A DNA stretch of 64,000 nucleotides from Luteimonas kalidii (GTDB taxonomy: Bacteria; Pseudomonadota; Gammaproteobacteria; Xanthomonadales; Xanthomonadaceae): assembly GCF_029887935.1 (NCBI RefSeq), contig NZ_JARXRO010000011.1:33485-97484 (forward strand). The letters run 5' to 3'. The stretch's first letter is position 1, and each line of letters starts with the position of its first letter. The position numbers and the translations under genes are program-made. The notes under the pieces were generated by a model. That model was given only the letters and a program-made list of their open reading frames with translations. It was not told the DNA's origin and ran no database searches. Below, one piece after another: positions 20,321 to 30,966 of the stretch.

Positions 20321-20425
20321 AATGAATGCGCGCAGGGAACCGTCCCGTCGCGCGTCACCGCGCCGCATGCGAATCGCCGAGCTCCGCCTGCATGCAGCCA
20401 GCAAGCCAACCCTTGTCCGATTCCA

Positions 20426-20458
20426 CCGCCGCGGCCGGACCGGCGCGGCGGATTTTTT
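20426..20458 (+). terminator. Rho-independent terminator after ftsZ
   Basis: CCGCCGCG (20426-20433) pairs perfectly with CGCGGCGG (20444-20451), followed by ATTTTTT (20452-20458). It lies 275 bases after the ftsZ stop and 110 bases before lpxC, so lpxC should have its own promoter in the short remaining gap. Confidence 0.85.
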
Positions 20459-20567
20459 CGGGCGCGGCGTCGCACGGTCCTGCTTTCGTTCAGTTCAGGG
20501 CGCAGGATGATAATCTGCGTCGTTGCCCCCAATTCCGGGAGCCCCGCCCTCCACAGGCCGTGACCCG

Positions 20568-21476
20568 ATGTCGCAGCAACGCACCATCAAGAACGTGATC
20601 CGCGCCACCGGCGTCGGCCTGCACAGTGGCGAGAAGGTGTTCCTCACCCTGCGCCCGGCCACGCCCGACACCGGCATCGTGTTCCGCCGCGTCGATCTCG
20701 ACCCGGTGGTCGAGATTCCGGCCGCCGGCGAACTGGTGAGCGAGACCACCCTGTGCACGGGGCTGACCTGCGATGGTGCCAAGGTGCAGACGGTCGAACA
20801 CCTGATGTCGGCACTGGCCGGCCTGGGCATCGACAACCTTTACGTTGAGCTCTCTGCGGCCGAAGTGCCGATCATGGATGGCTCGTCGGGCCCCTTCGTG
20901 TTCCTGCTGCAGTCGGCGGGGATCGTCGAGCAGGACGCGCCCAAGCGCTTCATCCGCATCACCCGGCCGGTCGAGGTGCGCGAGGGCGACAAGATCGCGC
21001 GCTTCGAGCCGCACGACGGCTACCGCCTCGGCTTCACGGTCGATTTCGATCATCCCGCGATCCCGAAGTCGCAGTCGCGCGCGCAGATCGAGTTCTCCAC
21101 CGACGCCTACATCCGCGAGGTCAGCCGCGCCCGCACGTTCGGCTTCATGCGCGATCTGGAGTACATGCGCGAGCGCAACCTCGGCCTCGGCGGCTCGATG
21201 GACAACGCGATCGTGCTCGACGAGTTCCGCGTGCTCAACGACGACGGCCTGCGCTACGCCGACGAGTTCGTGCGCCACAAGATCCTCGACGCGGTGGGCG
21301 ATCTCTACCTCGCCGGGCATCCCATCCTCGGCGCGTTCGAGGGCTACAAGTCCGGTCATGCGCTCAACAACAAGCTGGTGCGCGCGCTGCTGGCCGATCG
21401 CACCGCATGGGAAGAAGTCACGTTCCCGAAGGCCGCGCCCGCGCCGGTCGCCTACGGCGCGCCGTTGACGGCCTGA
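20568..21476 (+). CDS. lpxC: UDP-3-O-acyl-N-acetylglucosamine deacetylase LpxC
   Basis: 302 residues, the usual length. The zinc and catalytic motifs are present: [16 protein letters not shown] (first His), [19 protein letters not shown] (His and Asp ligands) and [11 protein letters not shown] (catalytic His). It performs the committed step of lipid A synthesis. I chose the ATG at 20568 because the [21 protein letters not shown] start is family-like. The upstream ATG at 20523 adds unrelated residues. Its place after ftsZ is the classic end of the dcw cluster. Confidence 0.97.
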   Translation: MSQQRTIKNVIRATGVGLHSGEKVFLTLRPATPDTGIVFRRVDLDPVVEIPAAGELVSETTLCTGLTCDGAKVQTVEHLMSALAGLGIDNLYVELSAAEVPIMDGSSGPFVFLLQSAGIVEQDAPKRFIRITRPVEVREGDKIARFEPHDGYRLGFTVDFDHPAIPKSQSRAQIEFSTDAYIREVSRARTFGFMRDLEYMRERNLGLGGSMDNAIVLDEFRVLNDDGLRYADEFVRHKILDAVGDLYLAGHPILGAFEGYKSGHALNNKLVRALLADRTAWEEVTFPKAAPAPVAYGAPLTA

Positions 21477-21824
21477 TGCCACTGGCCCGCACCTGGACCG
21501 GGTCCCGCCTGATCCCTCGCGCCTCACCGTGGGCCGGTCGAACGACCGGCAGGACGAGCGCGTCCTGCGTGTGAACCCTGCCTGGCGGAGCCATGCCCGC
21601 CATGGCACATATCGCGAAGTTCAGGCTGTTCTCAGGCTCGGACGCGAATGCGGGCACATGTCACATTTCACGCGGTGAATGCGCGGATATAACGTTTTTC
21701 TAACGAAATTTAGGCTTTTGCAGAGCGGACCATTAACGTTTCACATGGTCCTGGCCGATAGGATGCGCTGTCCGCGTGGGCCGGCCAGGATGCCGGGAAC
21801 CGTCCACGCGGAGGCCGGGGCGGC
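21477..21824. other. lpxC-dciA intergenic region with twin hairpins and an AT-rich island
   Basis: 348 bases between convergent genes, without a supported gene. Two perfect 7-bp hairpins stand side by side: GCCGGTC-GAAC-GACCGGC (21533-21550) and CAGGACG-AGCG-CGTCCTG (21550-21567). An AT-rich stretch follows (about 21660-21750), unlike the surroundings, with a small palindrome TTCAC-GCG-GTGAA (21667-21679). CCGCGTGG and CCACGCGG (about 21773-21812) can pair and may end dciA. The AT island looks like a promoter or small-RNA site, but no good -35/-10 pair is seen. Confidence 0.4.
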
Positions 21825-22316
21825 TCAGTCGCCCGGCGTTTCGCCAGGCGCAGGCCCATCCAGGGCCGCCAGCGCAGCGCGGAACGCATCGTCCGTCGCG
21901 GCGGACCGGCCCGTGCCCCGCGCCGTCGTCGGCACCGGAGCGCGACGCGTGGTCGGGGACAGGAACGGTTCCTTGGTCGCCTTGATGGTGACCTCGCGCA
22001 CTTGCAGCCCGATGGAGCGGGCGGCGTCGAGCAGTTCACTGGCGGCCAGGCGCAACCTGGCATGCCAGAGGGGGGAATCGACGAGGAACACCAGCCTGCC
22101 GTCGACCACGTTGGCCAGCCGCACATGCGGCGCCAGCGCCGGAGGCAGGAGGGGGCGCAGTTGACGGTCCAGTGCATCGAGCCCGAGGGCGTGGCGCACC
22201 GGATCTCCGGCGGTACCGGACAGCAGTGCATCGAGCGCCGTCTGCATGGTCGCGGAGCGATCCGCAGCAGGTGGCACCTTTGGCGAACTGGACCGCCGTG
22301 GATAGGAATCAGACAT
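21825..22316 (-). CDS. dciA: DciA family (DUF721) DnaB helicase loader/operator
   Basis: 163 residues. The DUF721 core runs from about residue 25 to 110 (ALGLDALDRQLRPLLPPAL, then GRLVFLVDSPLWHARLRLAASELLDAARSIG). The tail is disordered and ends in an acidic, Pro-rich peptide. DciA is the ancestral loader or operator of replicative helicase DnaB in bacteria without DnaC/DnaI. The start is uncertain: ATG at 22316 (used), ATG at 22325, or ATG at 22247 at the edge of the domain. Neither upstream choice has a clear ribosome site. It is divergent from the M23 gene with starts only 7 bases apart if 22316 is right. Confidence 0.85.
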   Translation of the reverse strand: MSDSYPRRSSSPKVPPAADRSATMQTALDALLSGTAGDPVRHALGLDALDRQLRPLLPPALAPHVRLANVVDGRLVFLVDSPLWHARLRLAASELLDAARSIGLQVREVTIKATKEPFLSPTTRRAPVPTTARGTGRSAATDDAFRAALAALDGPAPGETPGD

Positions 22317-22323
22317 CAGGCAC

Positions 22324-23235
22324 ATGACTTTACACACAATCTCCGTGCAGACCCTGTCGACGCTTCGCGCGCTCGGCCAACGCCTGCAGGCGCGACTGGT
22401 CCAAAAGCCACTCGCCGCCGCCATCGTCCTCGCCGGGTCCGGCATCGTCCTTGGTGGCGCGCTGAACGCGGCCACCGTGAACCGGCTGCAGCAGCAGGTC
22501 TCGGGCCAGGCACAGACGCTCGACGCCACCCGCCGCGAGGCGCAGCGCGAGGTCAACGCACTGGCCGCGCGCCTGGGTGAGCTGCAGGCGCAGGCCAACC
22601 GCCTCAATGCGCTGGGCGACCGCCTGACCCGGATCGCGAAACTGGGCGACGGCGAGTTCGATTTCGACAAGCCGGTCGCCCTCGGCGGCGCCGAGTCCAG
22701 CCAGGACATGGCGGCGCGGCAGCTGGTCGACGGCCTCGACGACGTCGACGCCCAGTTCGGGCATGCCGGGCGCCAGCTCTCGGTGCTCGAGGCCCTGCTG
22801 TTCGACCAGGAACTCGAGCGCAACGCCGTGCCTTCGCGCTCGCCGGTGGCCAGCAGCTACATCACCTCCGGCTACGGCGGCCGCGCCGATCCGTTCGGCG
22901 GCGGCAGCCAGTTCCACAAGGGCATCGATTTCGACGCCAACACCGGCGATCCGGTGATGACGGTCGCCGACGGCGTGGTCAGCTTCTCCGGCGTGCGCAG
23001 CGGCTACGGCAATGTGGTCGAGGTCGACCACGGCAACGGCTTCGTCACCCGCTACGCGCACAACTCCCGCAACAGCGTGAAGGTCGGCGACCTGGTGCGC
23101 GTGGGACAGCAGATCGCCAAGGCCGGCTCCACCGGGCGTTCGACCGGTGCGCACGTGCATTTCGAGGTCTGGGAGAACGGGCGCGTGCACAACCCGCGCA
23201 AGTTCCTCGGCGAAGTGGGCGCGAAGCGGGGCTGA
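22324..23235 (+). CDS. M23 family (LytM/lysostaphin-type) membrane-anchored metallopeptidase
   Basis: 303 residues. There is one N-terminal membrane segment (about 31-49), then a heptad-rich coiled coil (VNRLQQQVSGQAQTLDATRRE...) and a C-terminal LytM domain. The zinc-site motifs HKGIDFDANTGDP (His, Asp) and THVHFEVWE-like (AHVHFEVW, the HxH) are both complete, so it should be an active endopeptidase rather than an EnvC-like activator. It probably cuts peptidoglycan crosslinks in the periplasm. The position just ahead of secA is, as I recall, conserved in Xanthomonas. No ribosome site is clear at 22324. A GTG at 22345 is an alternative. Confidence 0.88.
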   Translation: MTLHTISVQTLSTLRALGQRLQARLVQKPLAAAIVLAGSGIVLGGALNAATVNRLQQQVSGQAQTLDATRREAQREVNALAARLGELQAQANRLNALGDRLTRIAKLGDGEFDFDKPVALGGAESSQDMAARQLVDGLDDVDAQFGHAGRQLSVLEALLFDQELERNAVPSRSPVASSYITSGYGGRADPFGGGSQFHKGIDFDANTGDPVMTVADGVVSFSGVRSGYGNVVEVDHGNGFVTRYAHNSRNSVKVGDLVRVGQQIAKAGSTGRSTGAHVHFEVWENGRVHNPRKFLGEVGAKRG

Positions 23236-23688
23236 GGCTGCGAGGCGTCCGGCTGTCGGGCTTCCGGCAGTCGGTTGTTGCGGCGGACCCTTCACCGGCA
23301 ACGCGCCTGAGGGCACAGCCGTAGGGGGAGGAGCATGCCCGCGAGGGCACCGCATCCGCTCCGTGGTCGACGTCGGAGGTTTCGTGAGGATCCCCCGGAC
23401 CTGCGCTCCTTCCATGGGGGAGGCCGGGCTCACGCGCGGACAGCGCTGGTACCGCTGCTCGATCCAGCTTGTTTTGAAGCAGAAGCGGTGGTTCGCCGGT
23501 GTCTCGCGTGGCGACGCGTTCGTCATCCAGGCCGCTCTAGGACCGTCCGGCGCCCCCTTGCAAACGCCCCCGGGCGCCACCACGGTACAATGCGCGTTGC
23601 CATCGAAAAGGGCGCCACTGCGCCCTTTTTCATTTGCCGGCAGAGCGCGCTGCGCGCGCCCCGGTCCCGCCCACATTCCGGTACATCC
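23236..23688. other. secA upstream region (no gene)
   Basis: 453 bases with no supported coding sequence. The open frames across it have neither a ribosome site nor recognisable protein. Near the 3' end are a -10-like TACAAT (23586-23591) and a strong hairpin (23606-23629). A weak -35-like TTGCAA lies 22 bases before the TACAAT, too far for a standard promoter. Confidence 0.5.
23606..23629 (+). terminator. Hairpin with T-tract in the secA leader (terminator or attenuator)
   Basis: AAAAGGGCGC-CACT-GCGCCCTTTT is a perfect 10-bp stem with a 4-base loop and U-rich 3' side (five T in a row, 23626-23630). By shape it is a bidirectional intrinsic terminator. It starts 15 bases after the TACAAT box, so a transcript begun there would meet it at once. 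It ends about 60 bases before the secA ATG. Confidence 0.75.
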
Positions 23689-26418
<2,730 letters not shown>

Positions 26419-26601
26419 CCAGGCGGTTCGCCCGGCCGCCTGCGCCGGGCCCAGGTTTCAAGCGGTGATGCGCGGGTCTTTCGGGGCTCCGCCGCCTGGC
26501 CGGGGGGGCAGCGGTCCGCCCGCCCGCGATCGTTCGGGACGTCTGCCGTCCACGGCCCTGCACGATCACGCTGCACGCCCAGGCTGTGCGGTGCCCGCGC
26601 G

Positions 26602-27633
26602 ATGATCCCGCCGTCCACTGCCGATGCAGGTGGCGACGTACCGCAGTCGCGGCCTTCCGTGCACGTCGTGGCCGGCGTCATCACCGATGCGCGCGGGCGG
26701 ATCCTGCTGGCGCGCCGCGCGCCGGGTCGGGAACTGGCCGGACTGTGGGAGTTCCCCGGCGGCAAGGTCGATCCCGGGGAGACACCGGACGGCGCGCTGG
26801 TGCGCGAGCTGCGCGAGGAGCTCGGAATCGAGGTCGACATCGGCGCGCCGCTGATGGTGGTGCCGCATCTCACGCCGAGCCGGCGCCTGCACCTGGACGT
26901 GCGCCACGTGCGCGCATGGCGCGGCACGCCGAAGGGTTGCGAGGGTCAGGCGCTGGCCTGGGTACAGCCCGGGCGACTGGCGCGCTACGACATGCCCGCG
27001 CCCGACCGCCCGGTGGTCGCGGCGCTGATGCAGCCCGACCGCTGCCTGGTCACGCCGTCGCCCGGCGAAGACGATGGTCCCTGGCTCGACGCGCTCGCCG
27101 GTGCGCTCGCCGCCGGGGTGCGGCGGGTGCAGTTCCGCCTGCACGGCGTGGACGACCACCGGCGCCGTCGCCTGCTTGCCGCCGCGCTCCAGTCCTGTGG
27201 GGCGGTCGGCGCGCAACTGCTGGTCAATGGCGACGCGGCGCTCGCGCAAGAGGCCGGCGTCGGCCTGCACCTGCCCGCGGCGCAGCTGCGCGGGTGCGGG
27301 AGCCGGCCCGTGCCCGCGGGCCAGCTGTTGTCCGCGTCCTGCCACGATGCGGACGAACTGGCGCTGGCCGAGGCGCTCGGCTGCGATTTCGCCCTGGTCG
27401 GGCCGGTGCAGGCCACGCCCAGCCATCCGGGCCAGCCGGGCATCGGCTGGGCGCGGTTCGAGGCACTGCGCGAGCACGTCTCGCTGCCGCTGTATGCGAT
27501 CGGCGGGCTGGGCGTCGACGACATCGCCACCGCGCGCAGCCACGGCGCCCAGGGCGTGGCCGCGATCCGTGGATTGTGGGGAGACGGTCCCGCCGGTCAG
27601 CCCGGCGCGGCCGCTGCCGCCAGCGCCCGGTAG
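26602..27633 (+). CDS. mutT: Nudix hydrolase (MutT) fused to a thiamine-phosphate-synthase-like domain
   Basis: 343 residues in two domains. Residues 18-145 are Nudix with the full box GGKVDPGETPDGALVRELREELGI (GX5EX7REUXEEXGU). It should clean 8-oxo-dGTP from the nucleotide pool. Residues 150-330 are a TIM barrel of the ThiE/TenI type (GVRRVQFRLHG, LLVNGDAALAQEAGVGLHLPA, ALVGPVQATPSHPGQPGIGW, YAIGGLGVDDIATARSHGAQGVAAIRG). MutT-TenI fusions are well known in gammaproteobacteria. The function of the second domain there is unclear. It is downstream of secA in the same direction. Its 3' end overlaps convergent coaE by 37 bases. Confidence 0.93.
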   Translation: MIPPSTADAGGDVPQSRPSVHVVAGVITDARGRILLARRAPGRELAGLWEFPGGKVDPGETPDGALVRELREELGIEVDIGAPLMVVPHLTPSRRLHLDVRHVRAWRGTPKGCEGQALAWVQPGRLARYDMPAPDRPVVAALMQPDRCLVTPSPGEDDGPWLDALAGALAAGVRRVQFRLHGVDDHRRRRLLAAALQSCGAVGAQLLVNGDAALAQEAGVGLHLPAAQLRGCGSRPVPAGQLLSASCHDADELALAEALGCDFALVGPVQATPSHPGQPGIGWARFEALREHVSLPLYAIGGLGVDDIATARSHGAQGVAAIRGLWGDGPAGQPGAAAAASAR

Positions 27634-28394
27634 CGCGCATCCAGCGCGGCCACGTGGGCGTCGAGCGCGTCCAGCGGACCGTCGTTGACCAGCACGTCGT
27701 CGGCGATCGCCAACCGCTGCACGCGGCTGGCCTGGGCCGCGATCATCCGCTCAGCGAGCGCTGCGTCGATGCCGTCTCGGGCGAGCAGGCGCGCGCGCTG
27801 CACCGCCACCGGTACATCGATCACCAGCACCCGTCGCAGCCAGGGATAGGCATCACGCCCGGTGCCGGTTACGGCGTGCGCCCCGCCGTCGCGCACAGCA
27901 GCAGGGGCGTCGGCGACAGCGCCCGCCCCGGCGCCGAAGGAATGCGCCGGGGCCGGCCCGGACATGGCCATGGTCGCAGGCGGAGGCTGGGTCGCCGCCG
28001 CAGGGGAGGGTATCGCGGCCATTGGTGCTGCCGGCAGCACTTCGGCCAGCAGCGGAATGGCGGCAACGGCGTAGGGCCCGGGCGCCGCCGCGCAGGTCGC
28101 CTGCAGCAGCGCGCGCACGCGCGGATGCACGATCGCCTCCAGCCGCAGCCGCGCCGCGTCGTCGGCGAACACGCGCCGGCGCATGGCGGGGCGGTCGAGC
28201 GAGCCATCCGCGGCCAGCGCTTCGCTACCGAAGGCCGCCACCACCTCGGCCAGGCCTTCGCTGCCGATCGCCACCGCATCGCGCGCGGCCAGGTCCGCGT
28301 CGGCCACGGTGATCCCCAGCGCCTCGAAGCGCCGCGTCACCTCGCTCTTGCCGGAGGCCACCCCTCCGGTCAGTCCCACCACGTAATCGGCCAT
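27597..28394 (-). CDS. coaE: Dephospho-CoA kinase with a large low-complexity insertion
   Basis: 265 residues against about 200 in the family. The P-loop VVGLTGGVASGKS, the DADLAARDAV motif, VHPRVRALL and, at the C-terminal end, YPWLRRVLVIDVP with ERMIAAQASR and DDVLVNDGPL are all present. It performs the last step of coenzyme A synthesis. Between IPLLAEV (113-119) and YPWLRR (183-188) lie about 60 extra residues made almost only of Ala, Pro, Gly, Ser, Thr and Met. The reading frame is open and in phase, so the protein is probably active with a surface loop. The position next to pilD is, as I recall, typical of this family. Confidence 0.93.
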   Translation of the reverse strand: MADYVVGLTGGVASGKSEVTRRFEALGITVADADLAARDAVAIGSEGLAEVVAAFGSEALAADGSLDRPAMRRRVFADDAARLRLEAIVHPRVRALLQATCAAAPGPYAVAAIPLLAEVLPAAPMAAIPSPAAATQPPPATMAMSGPAPAHSFGAGAGAVADAPAAVRDGGAHAVTGTGRDAYPWLRRVLVIDVPVAVQRARLLARDGIDAALAERMIAAQASRVQRLAIADDVLVNDGPLDALDAHVAALDARYRALAAAAAPG

Positions 28395-28471
28395 CCGCCG
28401 ATTGTGCCCGCGGCGCTGGCGTCCGCCCAGTCGGGACCGCTGATTGGGCCAGCCCGCGTCGCGCGTCCTGC

Positions 28472-28530
28472 TCCCTCATCCCGCGCTTCGGGCCACCTTC
28501 CCCCGCCAAGCGGGAGAGCGGAAAGCGTCC
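28472..28530 (-). repeat. GC-hairpin intergenic repeat (family 2), inverted copy
   Basis: Read on the minus strand it gives a decayed CTCCCGCTT-GGCGGGGGAAGG stem then GGTGGCCCGAAGCGCGGGATGAGGG, the tail of the ftsZ-downstream repeats. It lies in the 221-base gap between coaE and pilD. A short duplication GAAAGCGTCCC follows at 28523 and 28550. Confidence 0.65.
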
Positions 28531-28615
28531 CTTAAACGGGAAAAGGGAAAGCGTCCCCAGGCGAAGAAGGTAAGGCGCGGCATCCCAAGACCCGGAGGGG
28601 GCGCCGCAGCGCGGG

Positions 28616-29476
28616 TCAGATGCCCGCGTAGCCGCGATACATGCCGATCAGCTGGTCGCCCCACATGAAGACGATCCAGCCGGCGATGGCCAGATAGGGG
28701 CCGAACGGGATCGGGGTGGCCCGGTCGCGGCCCTTCACTGCCAGCCAGATCGACCCGATCAGCGCGCCGACCACCGAGGAGAGCAGGATGATCGGCAGCA
28801 CGCCCGCCAAGCCCACCCAGGCGCCGAGCGCGGCCAGCAGCTTGAAGTCGCCGTGGCCCATGCCTTCCTTGCCGGTGACCTGCTTGAACACCCACCACAC
28901 CGACCACAGGCTCACGTAGCCCGCGATCGCCCCCAGCAGCGCCGGCTTGGCCGGCATGTAGAGGTTGTCCAGCGCCGCGATCAGCCCCAGCCACATCAGC
29001 GGCAACGTCAACGAATCGGGCAGCAGCTGCGTGCGCAGGTCGATGCCGGACAGGGCCACCAGCACGCAGGTCAGCAGGCAGGCGCCGAAGCCCTGCCAGC
29101 CGAAGCCGAAGCGCCACACGCACAGCACGCACAGCATCGCGGTCAGCAGTTCGACCAGCGGATACTGGATCGAGATCGGCGCCTTGCAATTGCGGCACTT
29201 GCCGCGCAGCGCCAGCCAGCTGAACACCGGGATGTTCTCGTACCACGACAGCTGGTGGCCGCAGTGCGGGCAGTGCGAGCGCTCGACCACGATGCCCGGC
29301 GGCGGCGGGTCGTAGAGCTCGGGTTCGCCCAGCACCTCGCGCGCGTCGCGGTTCCACTCCCACTCCATGCGCCGCGGCAGGCGCAGGATCACCACGTTGA
29401 GGAAGCTGCCCACGAGGAGGCCGAGCCCGGCCACCAGCGGATAGCCGAGCCCGGGGTTCTGGTCGAGATACGCCAT
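28616..29476 (-). CDS. pilD: Type IV prepilin peptidase / N-methyltransferase PilD
   Basis: 286 residues with about eight membrane segments. The cytoplasmic zinc loop has Cys69-x2-Cys72 and Cys94-x2-Cys97, required for N-methylation. The two aspartyl-protease residues lie in GIDLRTQLLPD and GMGHGDFKLLAALG. It cuts prepilins after Gly and methylates the new Phe1, so its substrates here include the two pilins at 46046 and 46583. It starts 6 bases after pilC and is surely cotranscribed with it. Confidence 0.97.
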   Translation of the reverse strand: MAYLDQNPGLGYPLVAGLGLLVGSFLNVVILRLPRRMEWEWNRDAREVLGEPELYDPPPPGIVVERSHCPHCGHQLSWYENIPVFSWLALRGKCRNCKAPISIQYPLVELLTAMLCVLCVWRFGFGWQGFGACLLTCVLVALSGIDLRTQLLPDSLTLPLMWLGLIAALDNLYMPAKPALLGAIAGYVSLWSVWWVFKQVTGKEGMGHGDFKLLAALGAWVGLAGVLPIILLSSVVGALIGSIWLAVKGRDRATPIPFGPYLAIAGWIVFMWGDQLIGMYRGYAGI

Positions 29477-29482
29477 CCGGCG

Positions 29483-30760
29483 TCAGCCCATCACGGTCAT
29501 CGCGATCTTGAAGATCGGCAGGTACATCGCGATCACGATCGCGCCCACCATCGTGCCGATGATCACCATCACGAATGGTTCGATCAGGCTCGAGATGGCG
29601 TCGACCGCGTTGCTCACCTCTTCCTCGTAGAACTCGGCGACCTTGAACAGCATGGTGTCGAGCGCGCCGGCCTCCTCGCCGATGGCGGTCATCTGCACCA
29701 CCATATGCGGGAACACGCCGACCTGCTTCATCGCCATGTTGAGCGGATAGCCCACCGACACGTCGTCGCGCATCTGCAGCACGGCGTCGGTGTAGACCCG
29801 GTTGCCGGTCGCACCGGCCACGCTGTCCATCGCTTCCACCAGCGGCACGCCGGCCTTGAACGTCACCGCGAGGGTACGGGCGAAGCGGGCGATCGCCGAG
29901 CTCCGCAGCACCTGGCCGATCACCGGGATCTTGAGCATCAACCGGTCGACCGTGTGCTGCAGTTTCGTAGACCGCTTGTACATGTACATGAAGGTGGCGA
30001 AAGCGGCCACCGCGACGATCAGGAACGCCCACCACCATTTCACCAGGATTTCGGAGAACCCGAACACCAGCGCGGTGAACGCCGGGAGTTCCGTGCCAAA
30101 GCTCGCGAACTGTTCCTTGAAGATGGGCACCACGAAGATCATCAGCACGGCGCACACCAGGATCGCCACGCCGATGATCGCGATGGGGTAGAACATCGCC
30201 TTCTTGATCTTGCCCTTGATCGACTCGATGTTCTCCTTGTACGTGGCGATGGTGTCGAGCACCGTTTCCAGCGCACCCGAGGACTCGCCCGCGCGCACCA
30301 GGTTGCGGTACAGCTCGTCGAACTGGACCGGGTACTTGCTCATCGCCTCGTAGATCGACGAGCCCGACTCCAGCTCGATGCGCAGGTCGTCGACCATCTT
30401 CTTCATCTTCGGGTTCTTCTGCCCGTTGCCGATGATCTCCAGCGCCATCACGATCGGCACGCCGGACTTCATCATCGTCGCCAGCTGGCGGCTGAAGACC
30501 GCGATGTCCTTGGCGGTGACGTTCTTGCCGGCGCCACCGAAGAGTGGCTTGGGCTTGGGCTTGACCACGCCCGGCTGGATGCCCTGCCTGCGCAGTTCGG
30601 CACGCAGCAGGTTCGCGTTGCGCGCCTGCTGCTCGCCCTTCATCTTCTTGCCGCGCTTGTCGGTGCCCTCCCAGACGAACATCGGCATGGTCACGCCTTC
30701 GCGCACCGGCTTGGCGGTGCCACGGGCGGCGGTCTTGGCGGCGGAACGGGTCACGGCCAT
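29483..30760 (-). CDS. pilC: Type IV pilus inner-membrane platform protein PilC
   Basis: 425 residues with two T2SSF domains (about 80-205 and 285-405) and three membrane segments. Family marks are FSRQLATMMKSGVPIVMALEII and ARTLAVTFKAGVPLVEAMDSVAG. It is the rotor or platform on which PilB assembles pilin. I placed the start at 30760, where AGGGGATATTGCG precedes the ATG. An extra 18 residues upstream are unlikely. The N-terminus has a basic 25-residue leader before MPMFVWEGTDKRGKK. Confidence 0.96.
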   Translation of the reverse strand: MAVTRSAAKTAARGTAKPVREGVTMPMFVWEGTDKRGKKMKGEQQARNANLLRAELRRQGIQPGVVKPKPKPLFGGAGKNVTAKDIAVFSRQLATMMKSGVPIVMALEIIGNGQKNPKMKKMVDDLRIELESGSSIYEAMSKYPVQFDELYRNLVRAGESSGALETVLDTIATYKENIESIKGKIKKAMFYPIAIIGVAILVCAVLMIFVVPIFKEQFASFGTELPAFTALVFGFSEILVKWWWAFLIVAVAAFATFMYMYKRSTKLQHTVDRLMLKIPVIGQVLRSSAIARFARTLAVTFKAGVPLVEAMDSVAGATGNRVYTDAVLQMRDDVSVGYPLNMAMKQVGVFPHMVVQMTAIGEEAGALDTMLFKVAEFYEEEVSNAVDAISSLIEPFVMVIIGTMVGAIVIAMYLPIFKIAMTVMG

Positions 30761-30966
30761 CGCAATATCCCCTGGGTGTGCCCGGCCTCCCCGGCCGGGC
30801 GAATTCCCTTGCATGGTAACTGCTTAGGAAGGGAAGTGAAATTCAACTCTGTGACGGCGCGCAGGGTTTGGAGTGCGCTCCCCAGCCGGTCGAACCGCGT
30901 CCAGGCGGGGCCCGCGCCAGGGGAATCACCCGCCGTGCGTCAGTCCCCGTCCGGCCCCGGATCGGA

